Positions 1-7,102 of a DNA stretch of 17,439 nt are shown here, in pieces (position 1 is the first letter of the stretch; each line of letters opens with the position of its first letter). The position numbers and the translations under genes were made by a program. Under the pieces are notes generated by a model, which worked only from the letters and a program-made list of their open reading frames with translations, made no database searches and was not told the DNA's origin. The DNA is from CADCTB01 sp035494015 (GTDB lineage: Bacteria; Actinomycetota; Acidimicrobiia; Acidimicrobiales; AC-14), in NCBI GenBank assembly GCA_035494015.1, contig DATJHJ010000076.1, forward strand, positions 1-17,439, written 5' to 3'.

Positions 1-1
1 C

Positions 2-565
2 CACATGGACGCGGCCAACGTCGACCTCAAGGCGTTCAGCGAGGAGTTCTACCGCCACACCTGCGGCGCCCGGTTGGAGGCGGTGAAGGACACCCTGCGC
101 TACCTGCGCCACGAGACCGACGTGTGGTTCGAGATCACCAACCTGCTGATCCCCGGGCTCAACGACTCCGACGACGAGTTGCACGCCATGACGGCGTGGA
201 TCGTCGACGACCTCGGGCCCGACGTGCCCGTGCACTTCACCGCCTTCCACCCGGACTTCAAGATGACCGACCGGTCCTCCACCCCGCCCGAGACGCTGTC
301 TCGCGCCCGCCGCATCGCCCGGGCCAACGGCGTCCGGTTCGCCTACACCGGCAACGTCCACGACCCCGACGGGTCGAGCACGTACTGCCCGGGCTGCGGC
401 ACCGTCCTGGTCGAGCGGGACTGGTACGCCCTCGGCGCCTACCGCCTGACCGATGACGGCCACTGCCGGGAGTGCGGGGCGAGGCTGGCCGGCGTGTTCG
501 ACGGCCCGGCCGGCGGGTGGGGCCCGCGGCGGATGCCGGTGCGCCTGACGGGAACCCGCCGGTGA
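2..565 (+). CDS. amrS: AmmeMemoRadiSam system radical SAM enzyme, C-terminal part (5' truncated)
   Basis: The reading frame is open at the left edge, so the N-terminal part, including the expected CxxxCxxC cluster motif, lies outside the window. The visible 187 residues match the family of radical SAM proteins found beside Memo and AMMECR1 homologs. They contain DVWFEITNLLIPGLNDS, HFTAFHPDFKM and YTGNVHDP, followed by a zinc-ribbon-like tail with CPGC and CREC pairs (Cys at about 128, 131, 154 and 157 counting from the internal ATG at 5). Such tails are usual in this family. The next two genes are the other members of the system, which confirms the assignment by context. The substrate and product of the enzyme are not known to me. 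The stop lies directly at the start region of amrB, so the genes are probably co-transcribed. Confidence 0.93.
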   Translation, partial: HMDAANVDLKAFSEEFYRHTCGARLEAVKDTLRYLRHETDVWFEITNLLIPGLNDSDDELHAMTAWIVDDLGPDVPVHFTAFHPDFKMTDRSSTPPETLSRARRIARANGVRFAYTGNVHDPDGSSTYCPGCGTVLVERDWYALGAYRLTDDGHCRECGARLAGVFDGPAGGWGPRRMPVRLTGTRR

Positions 566-570
566 GGACC

Positions 571-1353
571 ATGCGGGTGCGTCCCGCCGCCGTGGCCGGG
601 ACGTTCTACCCCGCAAGCCCCGCCGTGCTGCGGTCGACGGTCGAGCGGGCCCTGAACGAGGCCCGCCCGGCGGGCGGCGCGCCCAAGGCCCTGATCGCCC
701 CCCACGCCGGGTACGCCTACTCCGGGCCGGTGGCCGCCTCGGCGTACGCCCGGGTGCTGGCCGCCCGGGGCCGGATCACCCGCGTCGTCCTCCTCGGGCC
801 TGCCCACCGGGTGCCTGTCGCCGCGGTGGCGGCGGCCAGCGCCGAGGGGTTCGCCACGCCCCTCGGGCTGGTCCCGGTGGACACCGAAGCCCGGGACGCC
901 CTGGCTGAGGCCGGCTTGGTGGTGGTGAGCGACGAGGCCCACCGACGGGAGCACAGCCTGGAGGTCCACCTCCCGTTCCTCCAGGTGGCGTTGGGCGACG
1001 TGGCCGTCCTGCCCCTCGCCGTCGGCCACGTAGCGCCCGACCAGGTGGCCGTGGTCCTCGACCAGGCGTGGGGCGGCCCGGAGACGCTGGTGGTGGTGAG
1101 CACCGATCTGAGCCACTACTACGACCAGGCCACGGCCGCCGAGCTCGACCGGCGCACGGCCGCGGCCATTGTGGACAAGCGACCGGACCGGCTCGGCCCG
1201 GGCGACGCATGCGGCGTCGTGGCCCTCGAGGGCCTGCTCCTCGCCGCCGCCGCCCGGGGCCTCGACGTCGAGCTCCTCGACCTCCGCACCTCGGCCGACA
1301 CGGCCGGCGACCCCGACCGGGTGGTGGGATATGGAGCCTTCGCTCTCGCCTGA
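571..1353 (+). CDS. amrB: AmmeMemoRadiSam system protein B (Memo-like)
   Basis: This is a 260-residue protein of the Memo family, related to the extradiol dioxygenase LigB fold. The N-terminus VRPAAVAGTFYPAS is typical. Candidate metal ligands known from human MEMO1 are visible: His45 in APHAGYAYSG, His79 in LGPAHR and Cys214 in GDACGVVAL. STDLSHYY is also present. I prefer ATG at 571 because it gives the usual family N-terminus and has GAGG just upstream. A GTG at 562 is in frame, overlaps the stop of the preceding gene as GTGA and would add three residues. It is packed between the radical SAM gene and amrA, whose start lies inside this gene. The molecular role in bacteria is unresolved. Confidence 0.93.
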   Translation: MRVRPAAVAGTFYPASPAVLRSTVERALNEARPAGGAPKALIAPHAGYAYSGPVAASAYARVLAARGRITRVVLLGPAHRVPVAAVAAASAEGFATPLGLVPVDTEARDALAEAGLVVVSDEAHRREHSLEVHLPFLQVALGDVAVLPLAVGHVAPDQVAVVLDQAWGGPETLVVVSTDLSHYYDQATAAELDRRTAAAIVDKRPDRLGPGDACGVVALEGLLLAAAARGLDVELLDLRTSADTAGDPDRVVGYGAFALA

Positions 1354-1936
1354 CGAGATCAACGCCCTCTTCGCCCTGGCCGACCTCGGCGTGCGGGCCG
1401 GGCTGGCCGGCCGGCCCGCGCCCGCCGTGGACGCGGCGGTGCTGGCGCCTGCACTGCGCCAGTCCGTCGGCGTCTTCGTCACCCTCGAGGTGGCCGGGGA
1501 GCTGAACGGCTGCATCGGCACCATCGAAGCCGACGAGCCGCTCGGGGCGGCCGTTCCCCGCCTGGCCTGGGCCGCCGCCTTCGCCGACCCCCGCCTGCCC
1601 GCCCTTACGCCCGAGCAGTACCGGGCGCTGGAGATCAAGCTGTCGATCCTGACCCCGCTGACCCCCGTGCCGGCGGCGAGCGAGGAGGAGGTGGTGGCCG
1701 CGCTGCGCCCCGGCGTCGACGGCCTGCTGATCCGCTCCGGCGCCGACAACGCCACCTTCCTCCCCGCGGTGTGGGCCAAGGTGCCCGATCCGCAGGCGTT
1801 CCTCCGCCGGCTGGAGGCCAAGGCCGGCCTCCGTCCCGGAACGTGGCCGGCGGGCATGCGGGCCTGGCGCTACCAGGCCAGCGAGCACCGGCGGCGGGCG
1901 GTCGACATCGACTCGTCGGCCTCCTCGGCCGCCTGA
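1331..1936 (+). CDS. amrA: AmmeMemoRadiSam system protein A (AMMECR1 domain)
   Basis: This is a 201-residue AMMECR1-family protein. The hallmark stretch, usually LRGCIG, reads LNGCIG here (Cys61), followed by the family-typical PRLAWAAAFADPRLPAL and ALEIKLSILTPL. The end of the domain shows FLPAVWAKVPDPQAFLRRLEAKAGL. The start at ATG 1331 lies 23 bases inside amrB. It was chosen because it gives a normal-length N-terminus; longer in-frame starts would run deep into amrB. The order radical SAM, B, A with overlapping genes indicates one transcription unit. The biochemical function of AMMECR1 proteins is unknown. Confidence 0.92.
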   Translation: MEPSLSPDEINALFALADLGVRAGLAGRPAPAVDAAVLAPALRQSVGVFVTLEVAGELNGCIGTIEADEPLGAAVPRLAWAAAFADPRLPALTPEQYRALEIKLSILTPLTPVPAASEEEVVAALRPGVDGLLIRSGADNATFLPAVWAKVPDPQAFLRRLEAKAGLRPGTWPAGMRAWRYQASEHRRRAVDIDSSASSAA

Positions 1937-1979
1937 CCGATCGACGGGCCACATCCGTCCCGGAAAGCAGCGCGCCCGG

Positions 1980-1990
1980 TAGCCTGGTCC
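1980..1990 (+). promoter_or_regulatory. candidate guaA promoter -10, leaderless
   Basis: TAGCCT at 1980-1985 ends five bases before the guaA ATG at 1991, and no Shine-Dalgarno sequence lies between. Transcription would begin at or next to the ATG. No convincing -35 is seen at normal spacing. It sits at the end of the 54-base gap after amrA, so guaA probably has its own promoter. Confidence 0.5.
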
Positions 1991-3523
1991 ATGGCTTTCG
2001 ACACCGTGCTCGTCGTCGACTTCGGCGCCCAGTACGCCCAGCTCATCGCCCGGCGGGTGCGCGAGGCCCACGTGTACAGCGAGATCGTCCCCCGGACCAT
2101 GCCGCTGGCCGACATGCTGGCTCGCAAGCCGGCGGGGATCATCCTGAGTGGCGGGCCGAAGTCCGTCCACGTGCCGGGCGCGCCGTCGATCGACCCCGGC
2201 CTGTACGACAGCGGCGTGCCCGTGCTGGGCATCTGCTACGGCGCCCAGCTGGTGGCCCAGCAGCTCGGGGGCGAGGTGGCCCGCACCGGCGTGGCCGAGT
2301 ACGGCCGCACCGAGCTCGAGCTCACCGCCGCCTCCACGCTGTTCGCCGGCCTGCCGTCCGAGCAGGACGTGTGGATGAGCCACGGCGACTCGATCGTCCG
2401 GGCCCCCGAGGGCTTCCGGGTCACCGCCCGCACCGCCGCCGTCCCCATCGCCGCCCTGGAGGACCCCGAGCGGGCCGTCTACGCCGTCCAGTTCCACCCC
2501 GAGGTGGCCCACACCGCCCGCGGCCAGGAGATGCTCAAGCACTTCCTGTACGAGGTGTGCGGGTGCCTGCCCCGCTGGACCATGACCTCCATCGTCGAGC
2601 AGGCGGTGGAGACGGTCCGGGCCCAGGTGGGCGACGAGAAGGTCATCTGCGGGCTGTCCGGCGGGGTGGACTCAGCGGTGGCCGCCGCCCTGGTCCACAA
2701 AGCGGTGGGCGACCAGCTGACCTGCGTGTTCGTCGACACCGGGCTGATGCGGGCCGGCGAGGCCGAGCAGGTGGAGGACACGTTCCGGCGCCAGTTCAAG
2801 GTCGACCTGGTGCACGTCAAGGCGGCCGACAGATTTCTTGAAGCGCTACGAGATGTCGACGACCCCGAGCTGAAGCGCAAGGCCATCGGCATGACGTTCA
2901 TCCGGGTGTTCGAGGAGGTGGCGGCCGACTTCGAAGACGCCCGGTTCCTCGTCCAGGGCACCCTGTACCCGGACATCATCGAGTCGGGGACCAAGGACGC
3001 GGCCCGCATCAAGTCCCACCACAACGTGGGCGGGCTGCCCGAGGACATGCAGTTCGAGCTGGTCGAGCCGCTGCGCAACCTGTTCAAGGACGAGGTTCGG
3101 GCCGTGGGCGAGGAGCTGGGCCTGCCGGAGGAGATCGTGTGGCGCCAGCCCTTCCCCGGGCCGGGCCTGGCCGTGCGCATCGTCGGCACCGTGACCCCCG
3201 AGCGGCTGGAGATCCTGCGCCAGGCCGACGCCATCGTCATCGAGGAGATCAAGCGGGCGGGCGTCTACACCGAGCTGTGGCAGAGCTTCGCCGTGCTGCT
3301 GGCCATCCGCACCGTGGGCGTGATGGGCGACGAGCGGACCTACGCCTACCCGGTGGTGGTCCGGGCCGTGGTCAGCGACGACGCCATGACCGCCGACTGG
3401 GCCCGCCTGCCGTACGACGTGCTGGAGGCCCTGTCCAGCCGCATCATCGCCGAGGTCCCGGGCGTCAACCGGGTGGCGCTCGACATCACGTCCAAGCCCC
3501 CCGGCACCATCGAGTGGGAATGA
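1991..3523 (+). CDS. guaA: GMP synthase (glutamine-hydrolysing)
   Basis: This is a 510-residue cytoplasmic enzyme that converts XMP, glutamine and ATP to GMP, the last step of guanine nucleotide synthesis. The N-terminal class I glutamine amidotransferase domain (about 1-195) has the nucleophile Cys82 in GICYGAQL and the His169/Glu171 pair in FHPEV. The ATP-pyrophosphatase domain has the P-loop SGGVDS at 223-228. The C-terminal dimerisation domain contains RQPFPGPGLAVRI and ends in the family-typical KPPGTIEWE. Length and domain order are normal. The ATG at 1991 gives the expected start with DFGAQYAQLIARRVRE. It is monocistronic or weakly linked with pcrA 24 bases downstream. Confidence 0.98.
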   Translation: MAFDTVLVVDFGAQYAQLIARRVREAHVYSEIVPRTMPLADMLARKPAGIILSGGPKSVHVPGAPSIDPGLYDSGVPVLGICYGAQLVAQQLGGEVARTGVAEYGRTELELTAASTLFAGLPSEQDVWMSHGDSIVRAPEGFRVTARTAAVPIAALEDPERAVYAVQFHPEVAHTARGQEMLKHFLYEVCGCLPRWTMTSIVEQAVETVRAQVGDEKVICGLSGGVDSAVAAALVHKAVGDQLTCVFVDTGLMRAGEAEQVEDTFRRQFKVDLVHVKAADRFLEALRDVDDPELKRKAIGMTFIRVFEEVAADFEDARFLVQGTLYPDIIESGTKDAARIKSHHNVGGLPEDMQFELVEPLRNLFKDEVRAVGEELGLPEEIVWRQPFPGPGLAVRIVGTVTPERLEILRQADAIVIEEIKRAGVYTELWQSFAVLLAIRTVGVMGDERTYAYPVVVRAVVSDDAMTADWARLPYDVLEALSSRIIAEVPGVNRVALDITSKPPGTIEWE

Positions 3524-3531
3524 CAGCTCTG

Positions 3532-3547
3532 TAGTCTGGAGGGGCCG
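3532..3547 (+). promoter_or_regulatory. candidate -10 and ribosome binding site of pcrA
   Basis: TAGTCT at 3532-3537 is followed by GGAGG at 3538-3542, five bases before the ATG at 3548. This is one of the few starts in the window with a clear Shine-Dalgarno sequence. It fixes the start codon even if the -10 is coincidental. Confidence 0.5.
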
Positions 3548-5797
3548 ATGCCACCGCCCGATCTGCTCGCCAACCTGAACCCGGTGCAGCGGGAGGCCGT
3601 CACCCACCCCGGCGGCCCGCTGTTGATCGTGGCCGGGGCGGGGTCGGGCAAGACCCGGGTGCTGACGTCGCGGGTGGCGTGGCTGATCAGGGAACGGGGG
3701 GTGTCGCCGTTCGAGATCCTGGCCATCACCTTCACCAACAAGGCGGCCGACGAGATGAAGAACCGGGTGGCCGCCCTGGTCGGGCCGGTGGCCCGCAAGA
3801 TGTGGGTGTCGACCTTCCACTCGGCCTGCGTGCGCATCCTGCGCCGGGACGGGCACCACCTGGGCTATTCGTCGTCGTTCACCATCTACGACCAGGCCGA
3901 CGCCGAGCGGCTGACGGGCTACGTCCTGCGGGACCAGAACCTGGACCCCAAGCGCTTCCCGCCCCGCAGCGTGCACGCCGCCATCAGCGCGGCCAAGAAC
4001 GAGCTCGTCGGTGTCGACCAGTACACGGACCGGGCCCGGGGACCGTTCGAGAAGCGCATCGCCCAGGTGTACCGGGAGTACCAGCGCCGCCTGGTCGAGG
4101 CCAACGCCATGGACTTCGACGACCTGCTGGTGCGGGCCGTCGACCTCCTGCGGGCCCACCCCCACGTCCTGGAGTACTACCAGGACCGGTTCCAGCACGT
4201 CCTGGTCGACGAGTTCCAGGACACCAACCGGGCCCAGAACGAGCTGGTCGTCGCCCTGGCCGCCAAGCACCGCAACATCTGCGTGGTGGGCGACAGCGAC
4301 CAGAGCGTCTACCGCTTCCGGGGTGCCGACATCCGCAACATCCTGGAGTTCGAGGAGAAGTTCCCCGACGCCACGGTGATCGTGCTGGAGCAGAACTACC
4401 GGTCGACCTCCACCATCCTCGACGCCGCCAACGCGGTCATCGCCAACAACGCCATGCGCCGGCCGAAGGCGTTGTGGACCGAGCAGGTGGGCGGCGAGCT
4501 GATCCGGCGCTACTTCGCCGAGGACGAGCACGAGGAGGCGGCGTGGGTGACCCGCGAGATGGTGCGCCTCCACGAGTCGGAGAACGAGCGCTGGGGCGAC
4601 ATGGCCGTCTTCTACCGGACCAACGCCATGAGCCGGGTCATCGAGGAACAGCTGGTCCGGCTGAACATCCCCTACCGGGTGGTGGGCGGGACCCGCTTCT
4701 ACGACCGGCGGGAGGTCAAGGACGCCCTGGCCTACCTGCGGGCGGTGGTCAACCCGTCCGACGAGGTGTCGATGAAGCGGATCGTCAACGTGCCCAAGCG
4801 GGGCGTGGGCGACACCAGCATCGCCCGCCTGGAGGCGTGGGCCGCGGCCAACGGCCGCCCCTTCGCCGACGCCCTGGCCAAGGCCGAGGAAGCGGGCGTG
4901 GGCGGCCGCGCCCTCTCGGGGATCAACGAGCTGGTCGGCCTGGTCGACGAGCTGCGGGCGACCACTGCGTTCGGCCACGCAGGCAGGGACGCATCGCCGT
5001 CGGCCATGCTCGAAGCGGTCCTGGCCCGGACCCGCTACGCGGCCGAGCTGCAGGCCGACGGGTCGGTGGAGGCCCAGGGCCGGCTGGAGAACCTGGCCGA
5101 GCTGGTCGGCGGGGCCCGGGACTTCGAGGAAGCGGCGGCGGCCGAGGGACGAGATGCGGGCGTGGCCGCCTTCCTGGAGACGGTCAGCCTGGTGGCCGAC
5201 GCCGACCAGATCCCCGACGACGCCTCCAACGCCGTGCTCATGACCCTGCACACGGCCAAGGGCCTGGAGTTCCCGGACGTCTTCCTCGTCGGCCTGGAGG
5301 ACGGCGTGTTCCCGCACCTGCGGTCCCTGGGGGAGCCCGAGGAGCTGGAGGAGGAGCGCCGGCTTTGCTACGTGGGCATCACCCGGGCCCGCCAGCGGCT
5401 GTACCTGTCGCACGCCTGGAGCCGGTCGCTGTTCGGCTCGACCCAGTACAACCCGCCCAGCCGGTTCCTGAAGGAGATCCCCGAGCAGCTGACCGAGCTG
5501 GTCGAGGGCAGCCGTAGCCGCGGGCGGGGCGCGGGCCGCGGCGGGGGCGGATCCTGGGGGCGGGACCGCATCGTCGAGGCGGCCGCCCGGCCCACGAGCC
5601 CCAACCGGCCCATCCGTTCGACGGGGGCGGAGCGGCTGGGGATCCGGGTGGGCGAGGACGTGGTCCACGGCAAGTTCGGCGAGGGCGTGGTCCTGGAGGT
5701 CATCGGCTCGGGCGACTCCGCCGAGGCCATCATCCGGTTCCCGGGGGTGGGCGAGAAGCGGCTGCTCCTGGCCTGGTCCCCGCTCAAGAAGGCGTGA
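3548..5797 (+). CDS. pcrA: ATP-dependent DNA helicase, UvrD/PcrA type
   Basis: This is a 749-residue superfamily 1A 3'-5' DNA helicase acting in DNA repair and replication-conflict resolution. Motifs occur in order: the Q-motif LNPVQREAV (10-18), Walker A AGAGSGKT (29-36), Ia TFTNKAADEM (61-70), Walker B VDEFQDTN (about 220-227), motif III GDSDQSVYRFRGAD (about 248), IV EQNYRST, V MTLHTAKGLEFPDVFLVGLEDGVFP in parts (from about 565) and VI RRLCYVGITRARQRLYL. A low-complexity Gly/Arg/Ser linker (about 654-674) leads to a C-terminal Tudor-like domain, GIRVGEDVVHGKFGEGVVL, as in PcrA/UvrD1 proteins that bind RNA polymerase. Length is normal. The start is supported by GGAGG five bases upstream. 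The last 14 bases overlap the end of the convergent gene on the other strand. Confidence 0.96.
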   Translation: MPPPDLLANLNPVQREAVTHPGGPLLIVAGAGSGKTRVLTSRVAWLIRERGVSPFEILAITFTNKAADEMKNRVAALVGPVARKMWVSTFHSACVRILRRDGHHLGYSSSFTIYDQADAERLTGYVLRDQNLDPKRFPPRSVHAAISAAKNELVGVDQYTDRARGPFEKRIAQVYREYQRRLVEANAMDFDDLLVRAVDLLRAHPHVLEYYQDRFQHVLVDEFQDTNRAQNELVVALAAKHRNICVVGDSDQSVYRFRGADIRNILEFEEKFPDATVIVLEQNYRSTSTILDAANAVIANNAMRRPKALWTEQVGGELIRRYFAEDEHEEAAWVTREMVRLHESENERWGDMAVFYRTNAMSRVIEEQLVRLNIPYRVVGGTRFYDRREVKDALAYLRAVVNPSDEVSMKRIVNVPKRGVGDTSIARLEAWAAANGRPFADALAKAEEAGVGGRALSGINELVGLVDELRATTAFGHAGRDASPSAMLEAVLARTRYAAELQADGSVEAQGRLENLAELVGGARDFEEAAAAEGRDAGVAAFLETVSLVADADQIPDDASNAVLMTLHTAKGLEFPDVFLVGLEDGVFPHLRSLGEPEELEEERRLCYVGITRARQRLYLSHAWSRSLFGSTQYNPPSRFLKEIPEQLTELVEGSRSRGRGAGRGGGGSWGRDRIVEAAARPTSPNRPIRSTGAERLGIRVGEDVVHGKFGEGVVLEVIGSGDSAEAIIRFPGVGEKRLLLAWSPLKKA

Positions 5798-6296
5798 CGG
5801 CCCGCAGGTAGTTAGCGGCCGGGGCCGCGGCGCGCCGGCGCTGGCGGGCCAGCGCCGAGGCGGCCGGGGGAGGAGCGGGGGCCGCTGCGCCCGGCTCGGT
5901 GGCGGGGTGAAGGCCGAACCAGGCCAGCTGGTGGACCTGGCCGAGCCCGTCGACGACCGCCAGCTCGGCCCACCCCTGCGTGGCCGGGTGGCCCTCGCGC
6001 AGGGCGCGGAAGGCGGCCCACGCCTTGTCCTCGGTGGTGAAGGAGCCGACCAGGTCACGCAGGCCGCCGGCCGGGTGGCTGTGGGAGCCGGCGAAGAGGA
6101 GGTACCGGGACGCCGCGCCCATGTCGCGCGGGTCGATGCCGAGCTGCTCGCACAGCTCCTCGACCGGGACCTCGAGCCCCTCGATCGGTTCGTCCTGCAC
6201 CCACCCGAGCACGCGCAGCACCTTGCGGGTGCGGACGTACTCGAGGGCCACCCCCGCCGCTCTGCTGCCGGTCGCCAACCGCTTGGGCCTGCCCAT
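5784..6296 (-). CDS. conserved-looking protein of unknown function
   Basis: I do not recognise this 170-residue protein. ATG at 6296 is preceded by GGAGAAG with seven-base spacing, so the start is well supported; it is better than an upstream in-frame ATG. The N-terminal third is basic (GRPKRLATGSRAAGVALEYVR). The middle has an acidic stretch with VPVEELCEQLGIDPRDMG. A compact segment follows with LVGSFTTEDKAWAAFRALR and GWAELAVVDGLG, which reads like a small alpha/beta domain. The C-terminal 40 residues are Ala/Pro/Arg-rich and probably disordered. No signal peptide or membrane segment is seen. It is convergent with pcrA, overlapping by 14 bases, and divergent from the response regulator gene. 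Confidence 0.75.
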   Translation of the reverse strand: MGRPKRLATGSRAAGVALEYVRTRKVLRVLGWVQDEPIEGLEVPVEELCEQLGIDPRDMGAASRYLLFAGSHSHPAGGLRDLVGSFTTEDKAWAAFRALREGHPATQGWAELAVVDGLGQVHQLAWFGLHPATEPGAAAPAPPPAASALARQRRRAAAPAANYLRAVTPS

Positions 6297-6332
6297 CACG
6301 CTTCTTCTCCACTTTTCCTGGATGCCCCTGTA
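6297..6332 (-). promoter_or_regulatory. leader and Shine-Dalgarno of the unknown gene at 5784-6296
   Basis: On the minus strand GGAGAAG lies seven bases before the ATG, within a purine-rich run. About 30 bases upstream of the start, AATACAGG offers a weak -10 candidate (TACAGG at 6332-6327). This gene therefore looks leadered, unlike most others here. Confidence 0.4.
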
Positions 6333-6384
6333 TTGGGCCACAGCGGGCGGCCCGGGCGGAATGGTGATGGCCCGCCTCTTGGAC

Positions 6385-6408
6385 GGGTGTGGTAGCCCCC
6401 CTGGTAGG
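6385..6408 (+). promoter_or_regulatory. candidate operator upstream of the response regulator, GGTAG direct repeat
   Basis: GGTAG occurs at 6391-6395 and again at 6403-6407, a 12-base period of about one helical turn, with a C-run between. A similar arrangement (GGTAG, C-run, AGTAG) is found at 10091-10120 upstream of the binding-protein/kinase genes. This could be a binding site for the response regulator, which is inference from the pattern only. Confidence 0.3.
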
Positions 6409-6419
6409 TCGAAGTTACA

Positions 6420-6430
6420 TAGGGTGGTGC
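6420..6430 (+). promoter_or_regulatory. candidate response regulator promoter -10, leaderless
   Basis: TAGGGT at 6420-6425 ends five bases before the GTG start at 6431, the same geometry as at guaA. No Shine-Dalgarno sequence with good spacing is visible. Confidence 0.45.
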
Positions 6431-7102
6431 GTGCCCGACCTGCGGGTCGTCATCGCCGACGACGAGTACCTGGTGCGGGAGGGGGCCCGCAGCGTGCTGT
6501 CCTCGGTGGGCGGGATCGACGTGGTGGGGGTGGCCGCCGATCCCACCGAGCTCATGGCCCGGATCGAGGAGACGTCGCCCGACGCCGTCGTCCTGGACAT
6601 CAAGATGCCGCCGACCCACCGGGCCGAGGGGATCGAGGCCGCCCACCACATTCGCCGGAAGCACCCGCGGATCGGCGTGGTCATCCTGTCTCAGTACGCC
6701 GACCCGGAGTACGCCCTGGAGCTGCTCCGCAACGGCTCCAATGGGCTGGCCTACCTGCTCAAGGAGCGCCTGGGGCGCCCGGCCCAGCTGGCCGAGGCCA
6801 TCCGGGAGGTGGCCAACGGGGGGTCGATCCTCGACCCCAAGGTGGTCGACGCCCTCATGGAGGCGCAGCGGCGGCGGTCGCGGTCGCGGGTCCACGGCCT
6901 GACCGAGCGCGAGCACGAGGTGCTGACCCTCATGGCCAGCGGCCGCACCAACGCGGCCATCGCCACCGGCCTGTTCCTGTCGGAGCGGGCGGTCGAGAAG
7001 CACATCAACGCCATCTTCCGGAAGCTGGGGTTGTCCGAAGAGCTGGACATGAACCACCGGGTGGCCGCGGTGCTGTTCTTCTTGCAGCGCAACCTGGAGT
7101 AG
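6431..7102 (+). CDS. two-component response regulator, NarL/LuxR family
   Basis: This is a 223-residue DNA-binding regulator. The receiver domain (about 3-120) shows the acidic pair Asp10/Asp11, phospho-acceptor Asp56 in VVLDIKMPP, Ser87 and Lys111. The variant MPPTHRAEG after the acceptor is common in actinobacterial NarL-type regulators. The C-terminal LuxR-type helix-turn-helix (about 157-205) reads LTEREHEVLTLMASGRT and ERAVEKHINAIFRKLGL. GTG at 6431 was chosen because PDLRVVIADDE then begins as in homologs. It ends directly against the stop of the histidine kinase on the opposite strand with no base between, and that kinase is of the matching HisKA_3 type. It is therefore the probable phosphorylation partner despite the convergent arrangement. 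Its targets are unknown. Confidence 0.94.
   Translation: MPDLRVVIADDEYLVREGARSVLSSVGGIDVVGVAADPTELMARIEETSPDAVVLDIKMPPTHRAEGIEAAHHIRRKHPRIGVVILSQYADPEYALELLRNGSNGLAYLLKERLGRPAQLAEAIREVANGGSILDPKVVDALMEAQRRRSRSRVHGLTEREHEVLTLMASGRTNAAIATGLFLSERAVEKHINAIFRKLGLSEELDMNHRVAAVLFFLQRNLE

Noticed and set aside
439..2542. Long minus-strand frames opposite amrB, amrA and guaA
   Set aside because: They are shadows of conserved + strand genes, with repetitive Arg/Gly/Pro composition and no recognisable motif.
5510..5575. G-rich stretch resembling a quadruplex or repeat
   Set aside because: It encodes the Gly/Arg/Ser linker of PcrA between the helicase core and the Tudor-like tail, which explains the composition.
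2846..6058. Open minus-strand reading frame of 1070 codons opposite guaA, pcrA and the unknown gene
   Set aside because: It is antisense to well-supported guaA and pcrA, its translation is a low-complexity mix of Gly, Pro, Arg, His and Val without domains, and such frames arise in very GC-rich genes.
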